Of a stretch of DNA of 64,000 nt, positions 43,151-55,258 are shown piece by piece. Position numbers and translations under genes: made by a program. A model generated the notes under the pieces. It worked only from the letters and a program-made list of their open reading frames with translations. It was not told the DNA's origin and did not search any database. Location: NCBI GenBank assembly GCA_945889625.1, contig CAMDCE010000023.1, forward strand, positions 1-64,000, given 5' to 3'. Source of the stretch: Asaia bogorensis (GTDB lineage Bacteria; Pseudomonadota; Alphaproteobacteria; Reyranellales; Reyranellaceae). Each line of letters opens with the position of its first letter. Position 1 is the first letter of the stretch.

Positions 43151-44298
43151 GCGCGCTCGAAAAGGACGCCTGGCGGGTCACCTTCTCTGAAGTGAAGGCG
43201 GCGGCCGAGGATATCATCGAGGAAGCCCGCAAGGGCCGGATGTTCATCCTCGTCGATGACGAGGATCGCGAGAACGAGGGCGACCTGGTGATCCCGGCCC
43301 AATGGGCGACGCCCGAGGCCATCAACTTCATGGCCAAGCACGCCCGTGGCCTGATTTGCCTGGCGCTGACCCGCGACCGGGTCGAGCAGCTTGGCCTCTC
43401 GCTGATGGCGCAGAACAACGGCACCCGGCACCAGACCGCATTCACCGTCTCGATCGAGGCTCGTGAGGGCGTGACCACGGGCATCTCGGCGGCCGATCGT
43501 GCGCGCACCGTCTCCGTGGCGATCGATCCGTCGTGCGGCCCGCAGGATATCGTCACGCCTGGCCACGTCTTCCCGCTGGTGGCGCGCGACGGCGGCGTGC
43601 TGGAGCGTACCGGCCACACCGAGGCCGCCGTCGACCTCGCGCGGCTCGCCGGCATGACCCCCGCCGGCGTGGTCTGCGAGATCATGAACGACGACGGCAC
43701 CATGGCCCGCCGCAACGATCTCATCACCTTCGCCCAGCGGCATGGGCTGAAGATTGGCACCATCTCCGACCTGATCGCCTATCGCCGGCGCTACGACTCG
43801 ATCGTCAAGCGCTTGAGCGAAAGCACTTTCACCAGCGCCTACGGCGGCGGCTTCCGCTGCGTCATCTACGTGAACAAAGTGACGATGGCGCAGCACATCG
43901 CGCTGGTGAAGGGCGATCCGGCGGCGGGCGGACCGGTCATGGTGCGCATGCATGCCGTCAACATCTTCAACGATGCGCTGGGCGAGCGGAACCACGGCCG
44001 CGGCGGCGAGATCGAGGCGTCGATGCGCGCGATCGCCAAGGAAGGCAGGGGCGTGATCGTGCTGATTCGAGAGCCGCTCACCGTCATGCTGTCCGAGCAG
44101 CGCCGCCGCAGCGGCGAACCAATCCAGCCGGCGGGCGGCGAGCTGCGCGACTACGGCGTCGGAGCCCAGATCCTGATCGACCTCGGGGTCAAGGAAATGG
44201 TGCTGCTGACCAACAGCACCAAGAGCGTGGTCGGCCTCGAGGGCTTCGGCCTCAAGATTGTCGGCCAGATGCCGGTACCTGGCCGCACGGCGCCCTGA
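43147..44298 (+). CDS. ribBA: DHBP synthase / GTP cyclohydrolase II-like (RibBA)
   Basis: VDDEDRENEGDLVIPAQWATPEAINFMAKHARGLICLAL...GHTEAAVDLARLAGMTPAGVVCEIMNDDGTMAR. Confidence 0.95.
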   Translation: MSALEKDAWRVTFSEVKAAAEDIIEEARKGRMFILVDDEDRENEGDLVIPAQWATPEAINFMAKHARGLICLALTRDRVEQLGLSLMAQNNGTRHQTAFTVSIEAREGVTTGISAADRARTVSVAIDPSCGPQDIVTPGHVFPLVARDGGVLERTGHTEAAVDLARLAGMTPAGVVCEIMNDDGTMARRNDLITFAQRHGLKIGTISDLIAYRRRYDSIVKRLSESTFTSAYGGGFRCVIYVNKVTMAQHIALVKGDPAAGGPVMVRMHAVNIFNDALGERNHGRGGEIEASMRAIAKEGRGVIVLIREPLTVMLSEQRRRSGEPIQPAGGELRDYGVGAQILIDLGVKEMVLLTNSTKSVVGLEGFGLKIVGQMPVPGRTAP

Positions 44299-44300
44299 TC

Positions 44301-44777
44301 ATGTCGACGCGGACGGAAACCCCGACGACGCGGCCCGCGGTCGACGGCGTCAGGGGCGCGCGCATCCTGATCGTGGAGTCGCGCTTCTATTCCGATATCG
44401 CCGACGAGCTGATCGCCGGAGCCGAGCGCGAGATCAAGAAGAATGGCGCCCTCTCCGAGCGCGTCGTCGTGCCGGGTGCTTTCGAGATCCCGGGCGCCAT
44501 CGCACTGGCGGCGGGCCGCTATGACGGCTTCGTGGCGCTGGGCTGCGTTATCCGCGGCGAGACCACGCACTATGACTATGTCTGCGGCGAGAGCGCGCGC
44601 GGACTGATGGATCTTTCCGTCCACAGGAAGCTCGCCGTCGGCTACGGCATCGTCACCGTCGATACCGCCGAGCAGGCCTGGGCGCGCGCCGCCACCGACC
44701 GCGGCGACAAGGGTGGCGACGCCGCGCACGCCTGCCTCGCCATGGTGGCGCTCGGGCGTCGCTGGCGAAATTCGTGA
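44301..44777 (+). CDS. ribH: 6,7-dimethyl-8-ribityllumazine synthase
   Basis: VVVPGAFEIPGAIALAAG...FVALGCVIRGETTHYDYVCGESARGL. Confidence 0.95.
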   Translation: MSTRTETPTTRPAVDGVRGARILIVESRFYSDIADELIAGAEREIKKNGALSERVVVPGAFEIPGAIALAAGRYDGFVALGCVIRGETTHYDYVCGESARGLMDLSVHRKLAVGYGIVTVDTAEQAWARAATDRGDKGGDAAHACLAMVALGRRWRNS

Positions 44778-45253
44778 GCGAGCAATCGACTCCGAAGCCC
44801 ACACCAAGCCGTCGTCAGGCCGCTCGGCTGGCGGCAGTGCAGGCGCTCTATCAGTGGCAGGAAGGCCAGCACGGTCCGGCCGAAATCGTCGAGCAGTTCC
44901 TGAACGTGCGGACCGGCGAGGCGGGCGAGGGCGGCATGCGGCGCGATGCCGACCGGCCGCTCTTCAAGGACGTCGTCGAAGGCACCGCCCAGAACAAGGA
45001 AGAGCTCGAGCAGATCGTGTCGGCGGCGCTGGCCGAGGACTGGAACTGGGCACGTGTCGATCGTCTGGTGCGCGCCATCCTGCTGGCTGGCGCCTACGAA
45101 CTCGTGCACCGCCGCGATGTCCCGCCACGCGTGGCCATCAATGAATATGTCGAGATCGCCCACGCCTTTTACGACCAGGGCGAACCCAATTTCGTCAATT
45201 CGGTGCTCGACCGCGTGGCGCGCCAGGTGCGTCCGGCCGAACTCGTGAAGTAG
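44774..45253 (+). CDS. nusB: Transcription antitermination factor NusB
   Basis: RRQAARLAAVQALYQW...LAGAYELVHRRDVPPRVAINEYVEIAHAFYDQGEPNFVNSVLDRVAR. Confidence 0.96.
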   Translation: MSEQSTPKPTPSRRQAARLAAVQALYQWQEGQHGPAEIVEQFLNVRTGEAGEGGMRRDADRPLFKDVVEGTAQNKEELEQIVSAALAEDWNWARVDRLVRAILLAGAYELVHRRDVPPRVAINEYVEIAHAFYDQGEPNFVNSVLDRVARQVRPAELVK

Positions 45254-45258
45254 CCCGC

Positions 45259-46227
45259 ATGGTGCGCGGCCGGCGGATCGGTGAGTTCGAGCTGATCGCG
45301 CGATATTTCGCGCCGCTTGCCCGCGACTTCAAGGGCGCCGCCGGCCTGCAAAGCGACAATGCCTACCTGACTGTGGATGCCCGGCACGATCTCGCGGTAA
45401 AGACCGACACGATCGTGGCCGGCGTGCATTTTTTATCTGACGAGAAACCCGAACTCGTGGCGGCCAAGGCGCTGCGCGTTTGTCTGTCCGATCTCGCCGC
45501 AGGTGGCGCCGTGCCCTTCGTCTATCAACTGTCGCTGTCTCTTGCGAAAGGCTGGAAGGAGAGCTGGGTCGCAGGGTTTGCCCGAGGTCTCGCCGCCGAC
45601 CAGCGCCGCTACGGCATCGTCCTGTCGGGCGGCGACACGGTGGTCTCGCCGGGTCCGCTCACGGTCACCATCACCGCGATCGGCAAGGTCGCCCGCGGCA
45701 AGGGACTGGGACGCGGCAGTGCACACGCCGGCGACGAGCTATGGGTGAGCGGCACGATTGGCGATGGCGCGCTCGGCCTTCTGGCGTCGCGCGGTCGGTT
45801 GAAGAGCGCCGCCTTGGAAGACCGCTATCGTCGGCCGCAGCCACGCACGACCTTCGGCCCGCGCCTCGTCGGCATCGCAAATGCCACGGCCGATGTCTCC
45901 GACGGGCTGCTGGCCGATGTCGGCCACATCGCTGCCGCGTCGCGTCTTGCCGCGCACATCGAGCGCGATCGCGTGCCGCTTTCCGTCGCCGCCCGGCGGG
46001 TGGTGACGAGCGACCCATCGCTGTGGGCCAACGTGCTGGGCGGTGGCGACGACTATGAACTTGTAGTCGCCGTGTCGCCGCACAAGCGTGCGGCGTTGTT
46101 GGCTGCCGCCCGCGCTGCCCGTGTAAAGGCAACGGCGATCGGTTGCTTCACATCCGGGCAGGGCGTGCGCCTCACCGTGACCGGTCGGACGATTCGCGCA
46201 CCCCGAATGGGATACGTTCACTTCTAG
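45259..46227 (+). CDS. thiL: Thiamine-monophosphate kinase
   Basis: GEFELIARYFAPLA...VKTDTIVAGVHF...ALRVCLSDLAAGGAVP...DVSDGLLADVGHIAAAS. Confidence 0.95.
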   Translation: MVRGRRIGEFELIARYFAPLARDFKGAAGLQSDNAYLTVDARHDLAVKTDTIVAGVHFLSDEKPELVAAKALRVCLSDLAAGGAVPFVYQLSLSLAKGWKESWVAGFARGLAADQRRYGIVLSGGDTVVSPGPLTVTITAIGKVARGKGLGRGSAHAGDELWVSGTIGDGALGLLASRGRLKSAALEDRYRRPQPRTTFGPRLVGIANATADVSDGLLADVGHIAAASRLAAHIERDRVPLSVAARRVVTSDPSLWANVLGGGDDYELVVAVSPHKRAALLAAARAARVKATAIGCFTSGQGVRLTVTGRTIRAPRMGYVHF

Positions 46228-46313
46228 ATTCATAGCTGCACTGCAAACGACGCCTTTGGCAGCCTGCCTATTCGCTTGGGCGCACGGAGGCGGACGATTA
46301 GAGTGCCGGCCCA

Positions 46314-47543
46314 ATGGACGGCTCGATCAAAGTGGAGGAAGCGCAGGCGGTATCCGGCGGCATGCCGCGCCGCTCGCTGCGCAACATCGCCCTGCTCGCG
46401 ATCTGCCAGGCGCTGACGCAAAGCAGCAACACGCTGATGTTTGCCTCCTCGGCGCTGGCGGTCCTCACCATCGTTTCGCCCGACATGCGCATGTGGGCCA
46501 ACACGCCCGTCACCATGCAGCATGTCGGCGTTATGCTGTCGGTTTTTCCTGCCTCGATGCTGATGATGCGGCGCGGCCGCCGCTTCGGATTTCGCACAGG
46601 TTCGCTGATGGGCGTGGCGGGCGCCTCGTGCGCCGCGCTGGGCCTCGGCCTCGGCAGCTTCCTGGTGATGTGTCTGGGCGGTCTGATGCTGGGCTTCGCT
46701 ATCGCCAGCATGCAGCTCTACCGCTTCGCCGCCGTCGAGCTGGCGCCCGGCCCGTATCGCGCCCAGGCGATCTCCTATGTCACGGCGGGCGGCGTGCTGG
46801 CGGGTGTCATCGGTCCGGCTCTCGCTCGCTATACGCCGGATCTCTGGCTGCCGACCTTCCAGGCGAGCTTCGTCGCGGTGATCGTCGTCCACATCATCGT
46901 GTTCTTCGTCCTGAGCTTCATAGAGTTTCCAAGGGTGAAGCCGGAGGATGCCGCCGGCCCACAACGCTCGCTGCGAGAGATCGTCACCCAGCCGGCCTAC
47001 ATGGTGGCTTGCGCCGGAGCGATGATCGCCTTCGGCGTGATGTCCTTCGTCATGGCCGCCTCGCCGCTCGCCATCGTGCAATGCGGCCTCGACAAGACCG
47101 AGGCGCCGGTCACCATTTTCGTGCATGTCATGGGCATGTTCGTGCCGGCCTTCTTCACCGGCCAGCTGATCGCCCGCTACGGCATTTTCAACATCATGAC
47201 GGCAGGCATTGCACTGCTGATCGGCGGTGTCGCCGTCGCCCTCATGGGCATCACCGAATGGCACTTCCGTATCGCGCTTGGCCTGAACGGGGTCGGCTGG
47301 AATTTCATGTTTGTCGGCGCCACGACCTTGCTCACCACCACCTACCGGCCGGCGGAGCGCGGCAAGGCACAGGCCTTCAACGACTTCATGGTGTTCGGCA
47401 CCACGGCGACGGCGAGCCTCATGGCCTCCGTGGTGCTCGAGCTGAAGGGCTGGGCGGTCCTGAACTATGTGGCGTTCGTCCTGGTCTGCGTGGCGCTCCT
47501 GGTGATCGGCCTCTATCGCCTGAGGCCGTCGGGGCGCGCGTAG
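46314..47543 (+). CDS. MFS transporter
   Basis: 409 aa, 12-TM pattern; MMRRGRRFGFRTGSLMGVAGA loop. Confidence 0.9.
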   Translation: MDGSIKVEEAQAVSGGMPRRSLRNIALLAICQALTQSSNTLMFASSALAVLTIVSPDMRMWANTPVTMQHVGVMLSVFPASMLMMRRGRRFGFRTGSLMGVAGASCAALGLGLGSFLVMCLGGLMLGFAIASMQLYRFAAVELAPGPYRAQAISYVTAGGVLAGVIGPALARYTPDLWLPTFQASFVAVIVVHIIVFFVLSFIEFPRVKPEDAAGPQRSLREIVTQPAYMVACAGAMIAFGVMSFVMAASPLAIVQCGLDKTEAPVTIFVHVMGMFVPAFFTGQLIARYGIFNIMTAGIALLIGGVAVALMGITEWHFRIALGLNGVGWNFMFVGATTLLTTTYRPAERGKAQAFNDFMVFGTTATASLMASVVLELKGWAVLNYVAFVLVCVALLVIGLYRLRPSGRA

Positions 47544-47711
47544 GTTGCGGTCCTTGTAGCTCCAAGTCTTTGAGGCGATGGGTCTTTTCCCATCGGCGAG
47601 TTGCGGAGAGGGGGGCGTTCTGTCATTTTCCGCCCGCCTCGCGCCGGGGGAGATCTTCATCTCGGTCTGCGACAGGCTGGAAAATGCTGCAGAAACAATA
47701 GGTTATCCACT

Positions 47712-49814
<2,103 letters not shown>

Positions 49815-49835
49815 AGCGGCGGCAATCGCCAACGG

Positions 49836-49870
49836 AAAAGCCCCGGTCGCAGGACCGGGGCTTTTTCTTT
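49836..49870 (+). terminator. Rho-independent terminator downstream of hppA
   Basis: AAAAGCCCCGGTC-gcag-GACCGGGGCTTTTT followed by CTTT. Confidence 0.9.
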
Positions 49871-49881
49871 GCGATCGAGGC

Positions 49882-49963
49882 TACAGCGCGATGACTTTTA
49901 CTTCAGCCGTCGGCCCGGCTCGCGCGGCTATGGCGCGATTCGAGTGAAAGTCATCGCGCTTTA
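49882..49963 (+). mobile_element. MITE-like palindromic element, copy 2 (78 bp plus TA/TA duplication)
   Basis: CTACAGCGCGATGACTTTTACTTCAGCCGTCGGCCCGGCT...GCGATTCGAGTGAAAGTCATCGCGCTTTAG; same family and polarity as copy 1, lacking about 22 bp internally. Confidence 0.85.
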
Positions 49964-50443
49964 GATGCCGCCACCGGTGGGCGCACCCGGATTGGCGTCC
50001 TGACGCGGCCCGCTGAAGCGGCCCACGTTGCCCATGATCTGCTCGAGCACGGTCAACTGCTTGCCGGCGGTAGGTGTGATGCGCGAGACCATGTCGATGT
50101 CCTTGGCGTCCTTCAGGTCGTAGCTCTTGATGGTCTGCAAGCGGCCGGTCTCGTTGAACTGAAGCTGCATCACGTTCTGGGCAACGATGGCCGGCTTGAA
50201 GAAGGCGTAGTACTCCTGCTTCTGACTGACGTAGTACCAAACATTCGGATTGAACGTGGCGACCGACGACGGCGAGCCGATCAGGCGGATGACGTCTTCG
50301 CGGCTTTGCGCGCCGATCTCGAGTTTCTCAATCGAACCCGGCGTCGCCGCAAAACCGCGCAGGTCGATGATCGAGTCGCAGCCCGCAAGTACCAGCGGGG
50401 CCAAGACGGCGCCTACAAGGATAAGCGGGACGGTGCGACGCAT
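49961..50443 (-). CDS. bamE: Outer membrane protein assembly factor BamE-like lipoprotein
   Basis: Lipobox LVLAGC; IEKLEIGAQSREDVIRLIGSPSSVATFNPNVWYYVSQKQEYYAFFKP. Confidence 0.9.
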   Translation of the reverse strand: MRRTVPLILVGAVLAPLVLAGCDSIIDLRGFAATPGSIEKLEIGAQSREDVIRLIGSPSSVATFNPNVWYYVSQKQEYYAFFKPAIVAQNVMQLQFNETGRLQTIKSYDLKDAKDIDMVSRITPTAGKQLTVLEQIMGNVGRFSGPRQDANPGAPTGGGI

Positions 50444-50532
50444 GGACGGCTTCTTGGGTTCCGGGGAAAGAGGGTGCACAAGATGTCGCGGTGCAGGCTT
50501 GGGGTCAACCGAAGCTAATTGTCGCTGAAGCT

Positions 50533-50586
50533 ATAGTCCGTCCGGCTGAGGCGCGTAAACGCGCCGCGGTCGGCCGCACGGACTAT
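50533..50586. repeat. Long imperfect inverted repeat (hairpin 1)
   Basis: ATAGTCCGTccGGC...GGCGCGTaaACGCGCC...GCCgcACGGACTAT. Confidence 0.75.
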
Positions 50587-50617
50587 GCCGTTGAAGGAAT
50601 TGCTTCGTACGTCGCGT

Positions 50618-50661
50618 TTCCGGTCAAATGGAACCTGCTCCGCGGTTCCAATTGACCGGAA
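50618..50661. repeat. Long inverted repeat (hairpin 2)
   Basis: TTCCGGTCAAaTGGAACCtgctccgcGGTTCCAaTTGACCGGAA. Confidence 0.85.
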
Positions 50662-50680
50662 GCCGCATTAGGGAGAGCGC

Positions 50681-51172
50681 GTGTTCCGACGCAAGAAACC
50701 TGAAGCCGAGTTCGCCGCCGCTGTCTATGCTCGTACGGCCGAACAGGCGCGGGCACCGGAACTGTTCGAGGCCCGCGGCATTCCCGACACGCTCGACGGG
50801 CGGTTCGATTCGCTGGCCCTGCACGCGGCTCTCGTGATCGACCGACTGCGCCGCGAGCCGGACGGCGAGGAACTGGCGCAGGCGTTCTTCGACGCCATGT
50901 TTCGCCATCTTGATCTGGCCTTGCGCGAAATCGGCGTGCAGGATCTCGGTGTCGGGCGGCGCATCAAGATCATGGCGGAAGGGCTGCATGGCCGGGCGCT
51001 GGCCTACCGTGAAACCCTGGCCGGCGGGGCGACGCCCCTCGACGAGGTCTTGCGCCGCAACGCTTATGGCGGTAGTCCGCCTGCCGCCGAGGCTGTGGCA
51101 CGGCTTGAAGCCCATGTCCGCCAATATGCCCATCACCTGGCTCTGGCGTCGCGCCATGACCTGCTGAAGTAA
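50681..51172 (+). CDS. Ubiquinol-cytochrome c chaperone (CBP3) family protein
   Basis: GIPDTLDGRFDSLALHAALVIDRLR...FDAMFRHLDLALREIGVQDLGVGRRIKIMAEGLHGR. Confidence 0.88.
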   Translation: MFRRKKPEAEFAAAVYARTAEQARAPELFEARGIPDTLDGRFDSLALHAALVIDRLRREPDGEELAQAFFDAMFRHLDLALREIGVQDLGVGRRIKIMAEGLHGRALAYRETLAGGATPLDEVLRRNAYGGSPPAAEAVARLEAHVRQYAHHLALASRHDLLK

Positions 51173-51193
51173 ACTGTCCGGAACCGTACTGAG

Positions 51194-51778
51194 ATGTCCC
51201 AATCGACCGACAAGTCCCTGAAATCCGAGATCGAACGACTGGTCGATCTGGACCGCATGGGCAATCGCGGCGCAGCGCTGGATATCGTCGCCAGCGACGC
51301 CGAGCGGGCGGCGCTTGCCAAGCGCTTCGGGTTTCTCGGCCTGCCGGTATTTTCAGCCCGTGTGACGCTGGATCTCAGGCCCGGCAGGCAAGTCGTGGTC
51401 GAGGGCCGCTTGCGCGGGAAAGTCATCCAGGCCTGCATTTTGACCCTCGATCCGGTGACGCAGGAGCTCGACGACACTTTCCGCATCGTTTTCCAGCAGG
51501 ATATGGCCGAGGAGCGCGATCCCGAGAGCGGCGAGGCCCTGTTGAGCGCCCAGGCCGATGCGCCGGAGCCCTTGGTGGGAAATATGCTCGATGTCGGCGA
51601 AATCGTTGCCGAGCAGCTATCGTTGGCAGCCGACCCCTATCCCAGGCGGCCAGGCGTGAAATTGGAAGACGTGCTTCCCAAGCCCCGCCATAGCGGGCGG
51701 CCTGCCCGGAACGAGCAACGGCGGCACCCTTTTGCCGGTCTCGCGGCGCTCAGAGACAAACCGCGCCGCGGACGCTAA
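51194..51778 (+). CDS. DUF177 / YceD family protein
   Basis: VVVEGRLRGKVIQACILTLDPVTQELDDTFRIVF...LDVGEIVAEQLSLAADPYPRRPG; upstream of rpmF. Confidence 0.88.
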   Translation: MSQSTDKSLKSEIERLVDLDRMGNRGAALDIVASDAERAALAKRFGFLGLPVFSARVTLDLRPGRQVVVEGRLRGKVIQACILTLDPVTQELDDTFRIVFQQDMAEERDPESGEALLSAQADAPEPLVGNMLDVGEIVAEQLSLAADPYPRRPGVKLEDVLPKPRHSGRPARNEQRRHPFAGLAALRDKPRRGR

Positions 51779-51907
51779 ATTGTTGCGGCGGTGTAACGTT
51801 TTGGCTAGAGAAGTCGGCCCGCCGCGCTGCTAGAGCGCGGCCGCAGCGTTTTTGGGGCAGGCGCCGGTTTTGTGGAACCAGGGGCCGCCCCGTCGTGGAG
51901 ATCGTTT

Positions 51908-52102
51908 ATGGCAGTTCCCAAGAAGAAGGTTTCGAAGTCGCGCCGCAATATGCGTCGCTCCCATCACGGCATCGCGCCGATGGCCTATATCGAATGCAAG
52001 AATTGCGGCGAACTGAAGCGGCCGCATATGGTGTGCTCGCATTGCGGTTACTATCGCGAGGACATGCCGGTCCTGGCCGACAGCGCGTCGGCCGAGAAGT
52101 AG
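51908..52102 (+). CDS. rpmF: 50S ribosomal protein L32
   Basis: [52 protein letters not shown]. Confidence 0.98.
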   Translation: MAVPKKKVSKSRRNMRRSHHGIAPMAYIECKNCGELKRPHMVCSHCGYYREDMPVLADSASAEK

Positions 52103-52154
52103 CCCGCAGCACGCCGCCGGCAATGCGCTGGCACCCGACAGACGGAGAACCCCG

Positions 52155-53231
52155 GTGAGCACGGGCAAGGTCGTGCTCGCGCTCGATGGCATGGGCGGCG
52201 ACCACGCCCCCGAAGTCATCGTCAACGGCGCGGACATCGCGCGCGAACGCTATCCCGGTACGACCTTTCTGCTGTTCGGCGATTCTGCCAAGCTCAAACC
52301 TCTGGTCGATCGCCGCAAGGGACTGGCGCAGGCGCTCGAGATCGTGCCGGCCGAGGACGTCGTCACCGGCGACGACAAGCCGAGCTACGCCCTGCGTCGG
52401 CGCCGCAAGTCGAGCATGTGGCTGGCCGTTGAAGCCGCAGCCGAGGGCCACGCCGACAGTGTCGTGTCGGCCGGCAACACGGGAGCGCTGCTTGCCATCT
52501 CGATGGTTGCCATGCGGATGCTGGAAGGCGCGCATCGTCCGGCGCTTGCCTCGTTCATGCCGACCAGCCGCGGCGAGACGGTGATGCTCGATCTCGGCGC
52601 GAATCTCGAATGCGACGCCGATAATCTCGCGGAATTCTCCGTTATGGGCAGCGTCTTCGCCCAGGTTCTGCTCGGCCTCGACCAGCCGAAGGTTGGCCTG
52701 CTGAATGTTGGCTCCGAGGAGTTCAAGGGTCACGAGGAGCTGCGTCAGGCCGCGGCATGGCTGCGCCGCGACGGCTCGCCGGTGAACTTTCACGGCTTCG
52801 TCGAGGGCAACGATATCGGCACTGGACTGGTCGACGTCATCGTCACCGACGGCTTCACTGGCAACGTCGCGCTGAAGGCGATCGAGGGCACGGCCAAGCT
52901 CTATAGCAGCTTCGTGCGCGATGCCTTCCGGACCTCGACCTTTGCCAAGATCGGCTACCTCTTCGCCTCGGGCGCCTTGATCAAGATGCGCAAGCGCGTC
53001 GATCCGCGGCGCTACAATGGCGGCGTCTTTCTCGGGCTCGACGGGGTCTGCGTTAAGAGCCATGGTGGCACCGACGAATTGGGCTTCGCCTACGCCATCG
53101 GCGTGGCCGTCGACCTCGTTCGCTACGAGTACAAGAATAAGCTGGTCGAAGGGCTGGCCAAGCTGAGCCAGGTCACCTCGGCCGCCGAGGCGCCGTCGGC
53201 GGCGCTGCAGGCAACAGGGGGAGCCGAGTGA
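52155..53231 (+). CDS. plsX: Phosphate acyltransferase PlsX
   Basis: [19 protein letters not shown]...[17 protein letters not shown]...[20 protein letters not shown] start. Confidence 0.97.
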   Translation: MSTGKVVLALDGMGGDHAPEVIVNGADIARERYPGTTFLLFGDSAKLKPLVDRRKGLAQALEIVPAEDVVTGDDKPSYALRRRRKSSMWLAVEAAAEGHADSVVSAGNTGALLAISMVAMRMLEGAHRPALASFMPTSRGETVMLDLGANLECDADNLAEFSVMGSVFAQVLLGLDQPKVGLLNVGSEEFKGHEELRQAAAWLRRDGSPVNFHGFVEGNDIGTGLVDVIVTDGFTGNVALKAIEGTAKLYSSFVRDAFRTSTFAKIGYLFASGALIKMRKRVDPRRYNGGVFLGLDGVCVKSHGGTDELGFAYAIGVAVDLVRYEYKNKLVEGLAKLSQVTSAAEAPSAALQATGGAE

Positions 53232-54199
53232 TTCGTTCCGTCGTTCAGGGGTGTGGTGCCTACCTGCCGGAAAAAGTCATTACCAACGCCGACCTGGCCA
53301 AGACGATGGACACCTCGGACGAGTGGATCCAGCAGCGTACCGGCATCAAGCAACGTCACATCGCGGCCGACGGCGAGTTCACCTCCCACCTGGCGCTCAA
53401 GGCTTCCGAGCGCGCGCTCGCCCATGCCGGCCTGAACGCCGCCGATCTCGACCTCATCGTGCTGGCGACCGCGACCCCGGACGAGACCTTTCCGGCCACC
53501 GCTACACGGGTGCAGCAGGCGCTGGGCATGACGCGCGGCGCGGCGTTCGACGTCCAGGCGGTGTGCGCCGGCTTCGTCTATGGCGTGGCGGTCGCCGACA
53601 GCATGATCAAGACCGGCCTCGCCTCGACGGCGCTGGTGATCGGCGCCGAGACATTCTCGCGCATCCTCGACTGGGACGACCGCGGCACCTGCGTGCTGTT
53701 CGGCGACGGGGCGGGAGCCATCGTGCTCAAGGCCGAGCAGGGCAAGGGAACCTCGGCCGATCGCGGCATTCTCGCCAATGCCCTGCATTCCGACGGCCGC
53801 CAGCACGACATCCTCTATGTCGACGGCGGGCCGTCCTCGACCAAGACGACCGGCTTTCTGCGCATGCACGGCAAGGAAGTCTTCAAGCATGCGGTGGTCA
53901 ACATGGCGGCCGTGGTCGGCGAGGTGCTGGGCAAGGCAGGTCTCCAGCCCCAGGACATCGACTGGCTGGTCCCCCACCAGGCCAACAAGCGGATCATCGA
54001 CAGCACCGGCCGCAAGCTCGGCATGGCCCCGGAACGGGTGGTAGTGACCGTCGACAAGCATGCCAATACCTCCGCAGCCTCCATCCCGCTGGCCCTGGAC
54101 AGCGCGGTCAAGGATGGGCGCATCAAAAAGGGCGACCTTTTGCTGCTCGAGGGCATCGGTGGCGGGCTGGCCTGGGGCGCCTCGCTGGTCCGCTGGTGA
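53228..54199 (+). CDS. fabH: 3-oxoacyl-ACP synthase III
   Basis: [37 protein letters not shown]...[14 protein letters not shown]...[10 protein letters not shown]. Confidence 0.98.
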   Translation: MIRSVVQGCGAYLPEKVITNADLAKTMDTSDEWIQQRTGIKQRHIAADGEFTSHLALKASERALAHAGLNAADLDLIVLATATPDETFPATATRVQQALGMTRGAAFDVQAVCAGFVYGVAVADSMIKTGLASTALVIGAETFSRILDWDDRGTCVLFGDGAGAIVLKAEQGKGTSADRGILANALHSDGRQHDILYVDGGPSSTKTTGFLRMHGKEVFKHAVVNMAAVVGEVLGKAGLQPQDIDWLVPHQANKRIIDSTGRKLGMAPERVVVTVDKHANTSAASIPLALDSAVKDGRIKKGDLLLLEGIGGGLAWGASLVRW

Positions 54200-54346
54200 C
54201 GGCTCCGCCAGGCCTAAATGATTGAAACAAAACAGTTCGCAACGGAACGAGAACAGACGGCGATTCAAGTCTCGCCTCTATCCTCCTGATATTGACCGCT
54301 TTCCATCCTTAGAGTATGGATTAAGTGGGGGAAGGAAGGGTGCCGG

Positions 54347-54664
54347 ATGGAAGGCCGGACTATCACGCGTGCTGATTTGAGCGAGTCGGTGTTCCAGGAA
54401 GTGGGACTGTCTCGCAACGAATCCAGCGATCTCGTCGAGACGATTCTCGCCGAGGTCGTTGAGGCATTGGCTCGTGGCGAGTCGGTGAAGATCTCCTCGT
54501 TCGGGAGCTTCACGGTCCGCGACAAGGGCCAGCGCGTGGGTCGAAATCCGAAGACCGGGCAGGAGGTACCAATCCTGCCGCGGCGCGTTCTTGTCTTCCG
54601 AGCGTCGAACGTCCTGAAGGGTCTAATCAACGGGGCGCCCGGCGAAAGCGTGGTCGAGGGCTAA
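54347..54664 (+). CDS. ihfA: Integration host factor subunit alpha
   Basis: [36 protein letters not shown]...[29 protein letters not shown]. Confidence 0.97.
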   Translation: MEGRTITRADLSESVFQEVGLSRNESSDLVETILAEVVEALARGESVKISSFGSFTVRDKGQRVGRNPKTGQEVPILPRRVLVFRASNVLKGLINGAPGESVVEG

Positions 54665-54706
54665 GAGCCAAGGGTTAAGTACCAGGGGCTAAGAGCCAAG
54701 GGGTAA
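54661..54706. repeat. Two imperfect 18-bp direct repeats, 28-bp period
   Basis: CTAAGAGCCAAGGGTTAA (54661) and CTAAGAGCCAAGGGGTAA (54689). Confidence 0.8.
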
Positions 54707-54730
54707 TTGGGGAAGTGTGGGGGATGTGTC

Positions 54731-55258
54731 ATGGCCGTATCGGTTCAGACCGTCGAAAGGCGGGTTGAGAAGTCGGCGCAGGCATTTCGCACGATCAGCG
54801 AAGTGGCGACCGAGCTCGATGTGCCGCAGCACGTGCTGCGGTTCTGGGAAAGCAAGTTCTCGCAGGTCCGTCCGCTCAAACGGGGCGGCGGCCGGCGTTA
54901 TTACCGGCCGGAGGACATCGATCTTCTGCGCCGTATTCGTACGCTGCTCTACGACGACGGCTACACCATCAAGGGCGTCCAGCGCCTCTTGAAGGAGGGT
55001 CGTGGCCGGCTGCCGCAGCAGCGCATGGACCTCGCCGCGGAAAGCGCCCTGGAAAGCCTGCGCATCGTCTCGGCCCGTGCCGAAGCGATGACTGCCGGCT
55101 CTCGCCAGCCGCTGCCGCGCACCGGCCCGCAGCCGTCGACCACGACGCCGCGCGCCGCCATGCTCGACCTGCACAAGCGGCGCGAAATCGAGACCGTGCT
55201 CGAGGACCTCGAGCAGGCGCTGACGCAACTGCGCAGCACGCTCAAGGCGCAGAACTAG
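54731..55258 (+). CDS. MerR-family transcriptional regulator
   Basis: [69 protein letters not shown]. Confidence 0.95.
   Translation: MAVSVQTVERRVEKSAQAFRTISEVATELDVPQHVLRFWESKFSQVRPLKRGGGRRYYRPEDIDLLRRIRTLLYDDGYTIKGVQRLLKEGRGRLPQQRMDLAAESALESLRIVSARAEAMTAGSRQPLPRTGPQPSTTTPRAAMLDLHKRREIETVLEDLEQALTQLRSTLKAQN

Noticed and set aside
41457-44777. FMN riboswitch associated with the rib genes
   Set aside because: No recognisable RFN element; genes are packed head to tail behind nrdR with minimal spacers.
47544-47711. Structured leader upstream of hppA (GATGGGtcttttCCCATC hairpin)
   Set aside because: Short 6-bp hairpin and purine-rich stretch are not enough to claim a riboswitch or attenuator without comparative data.
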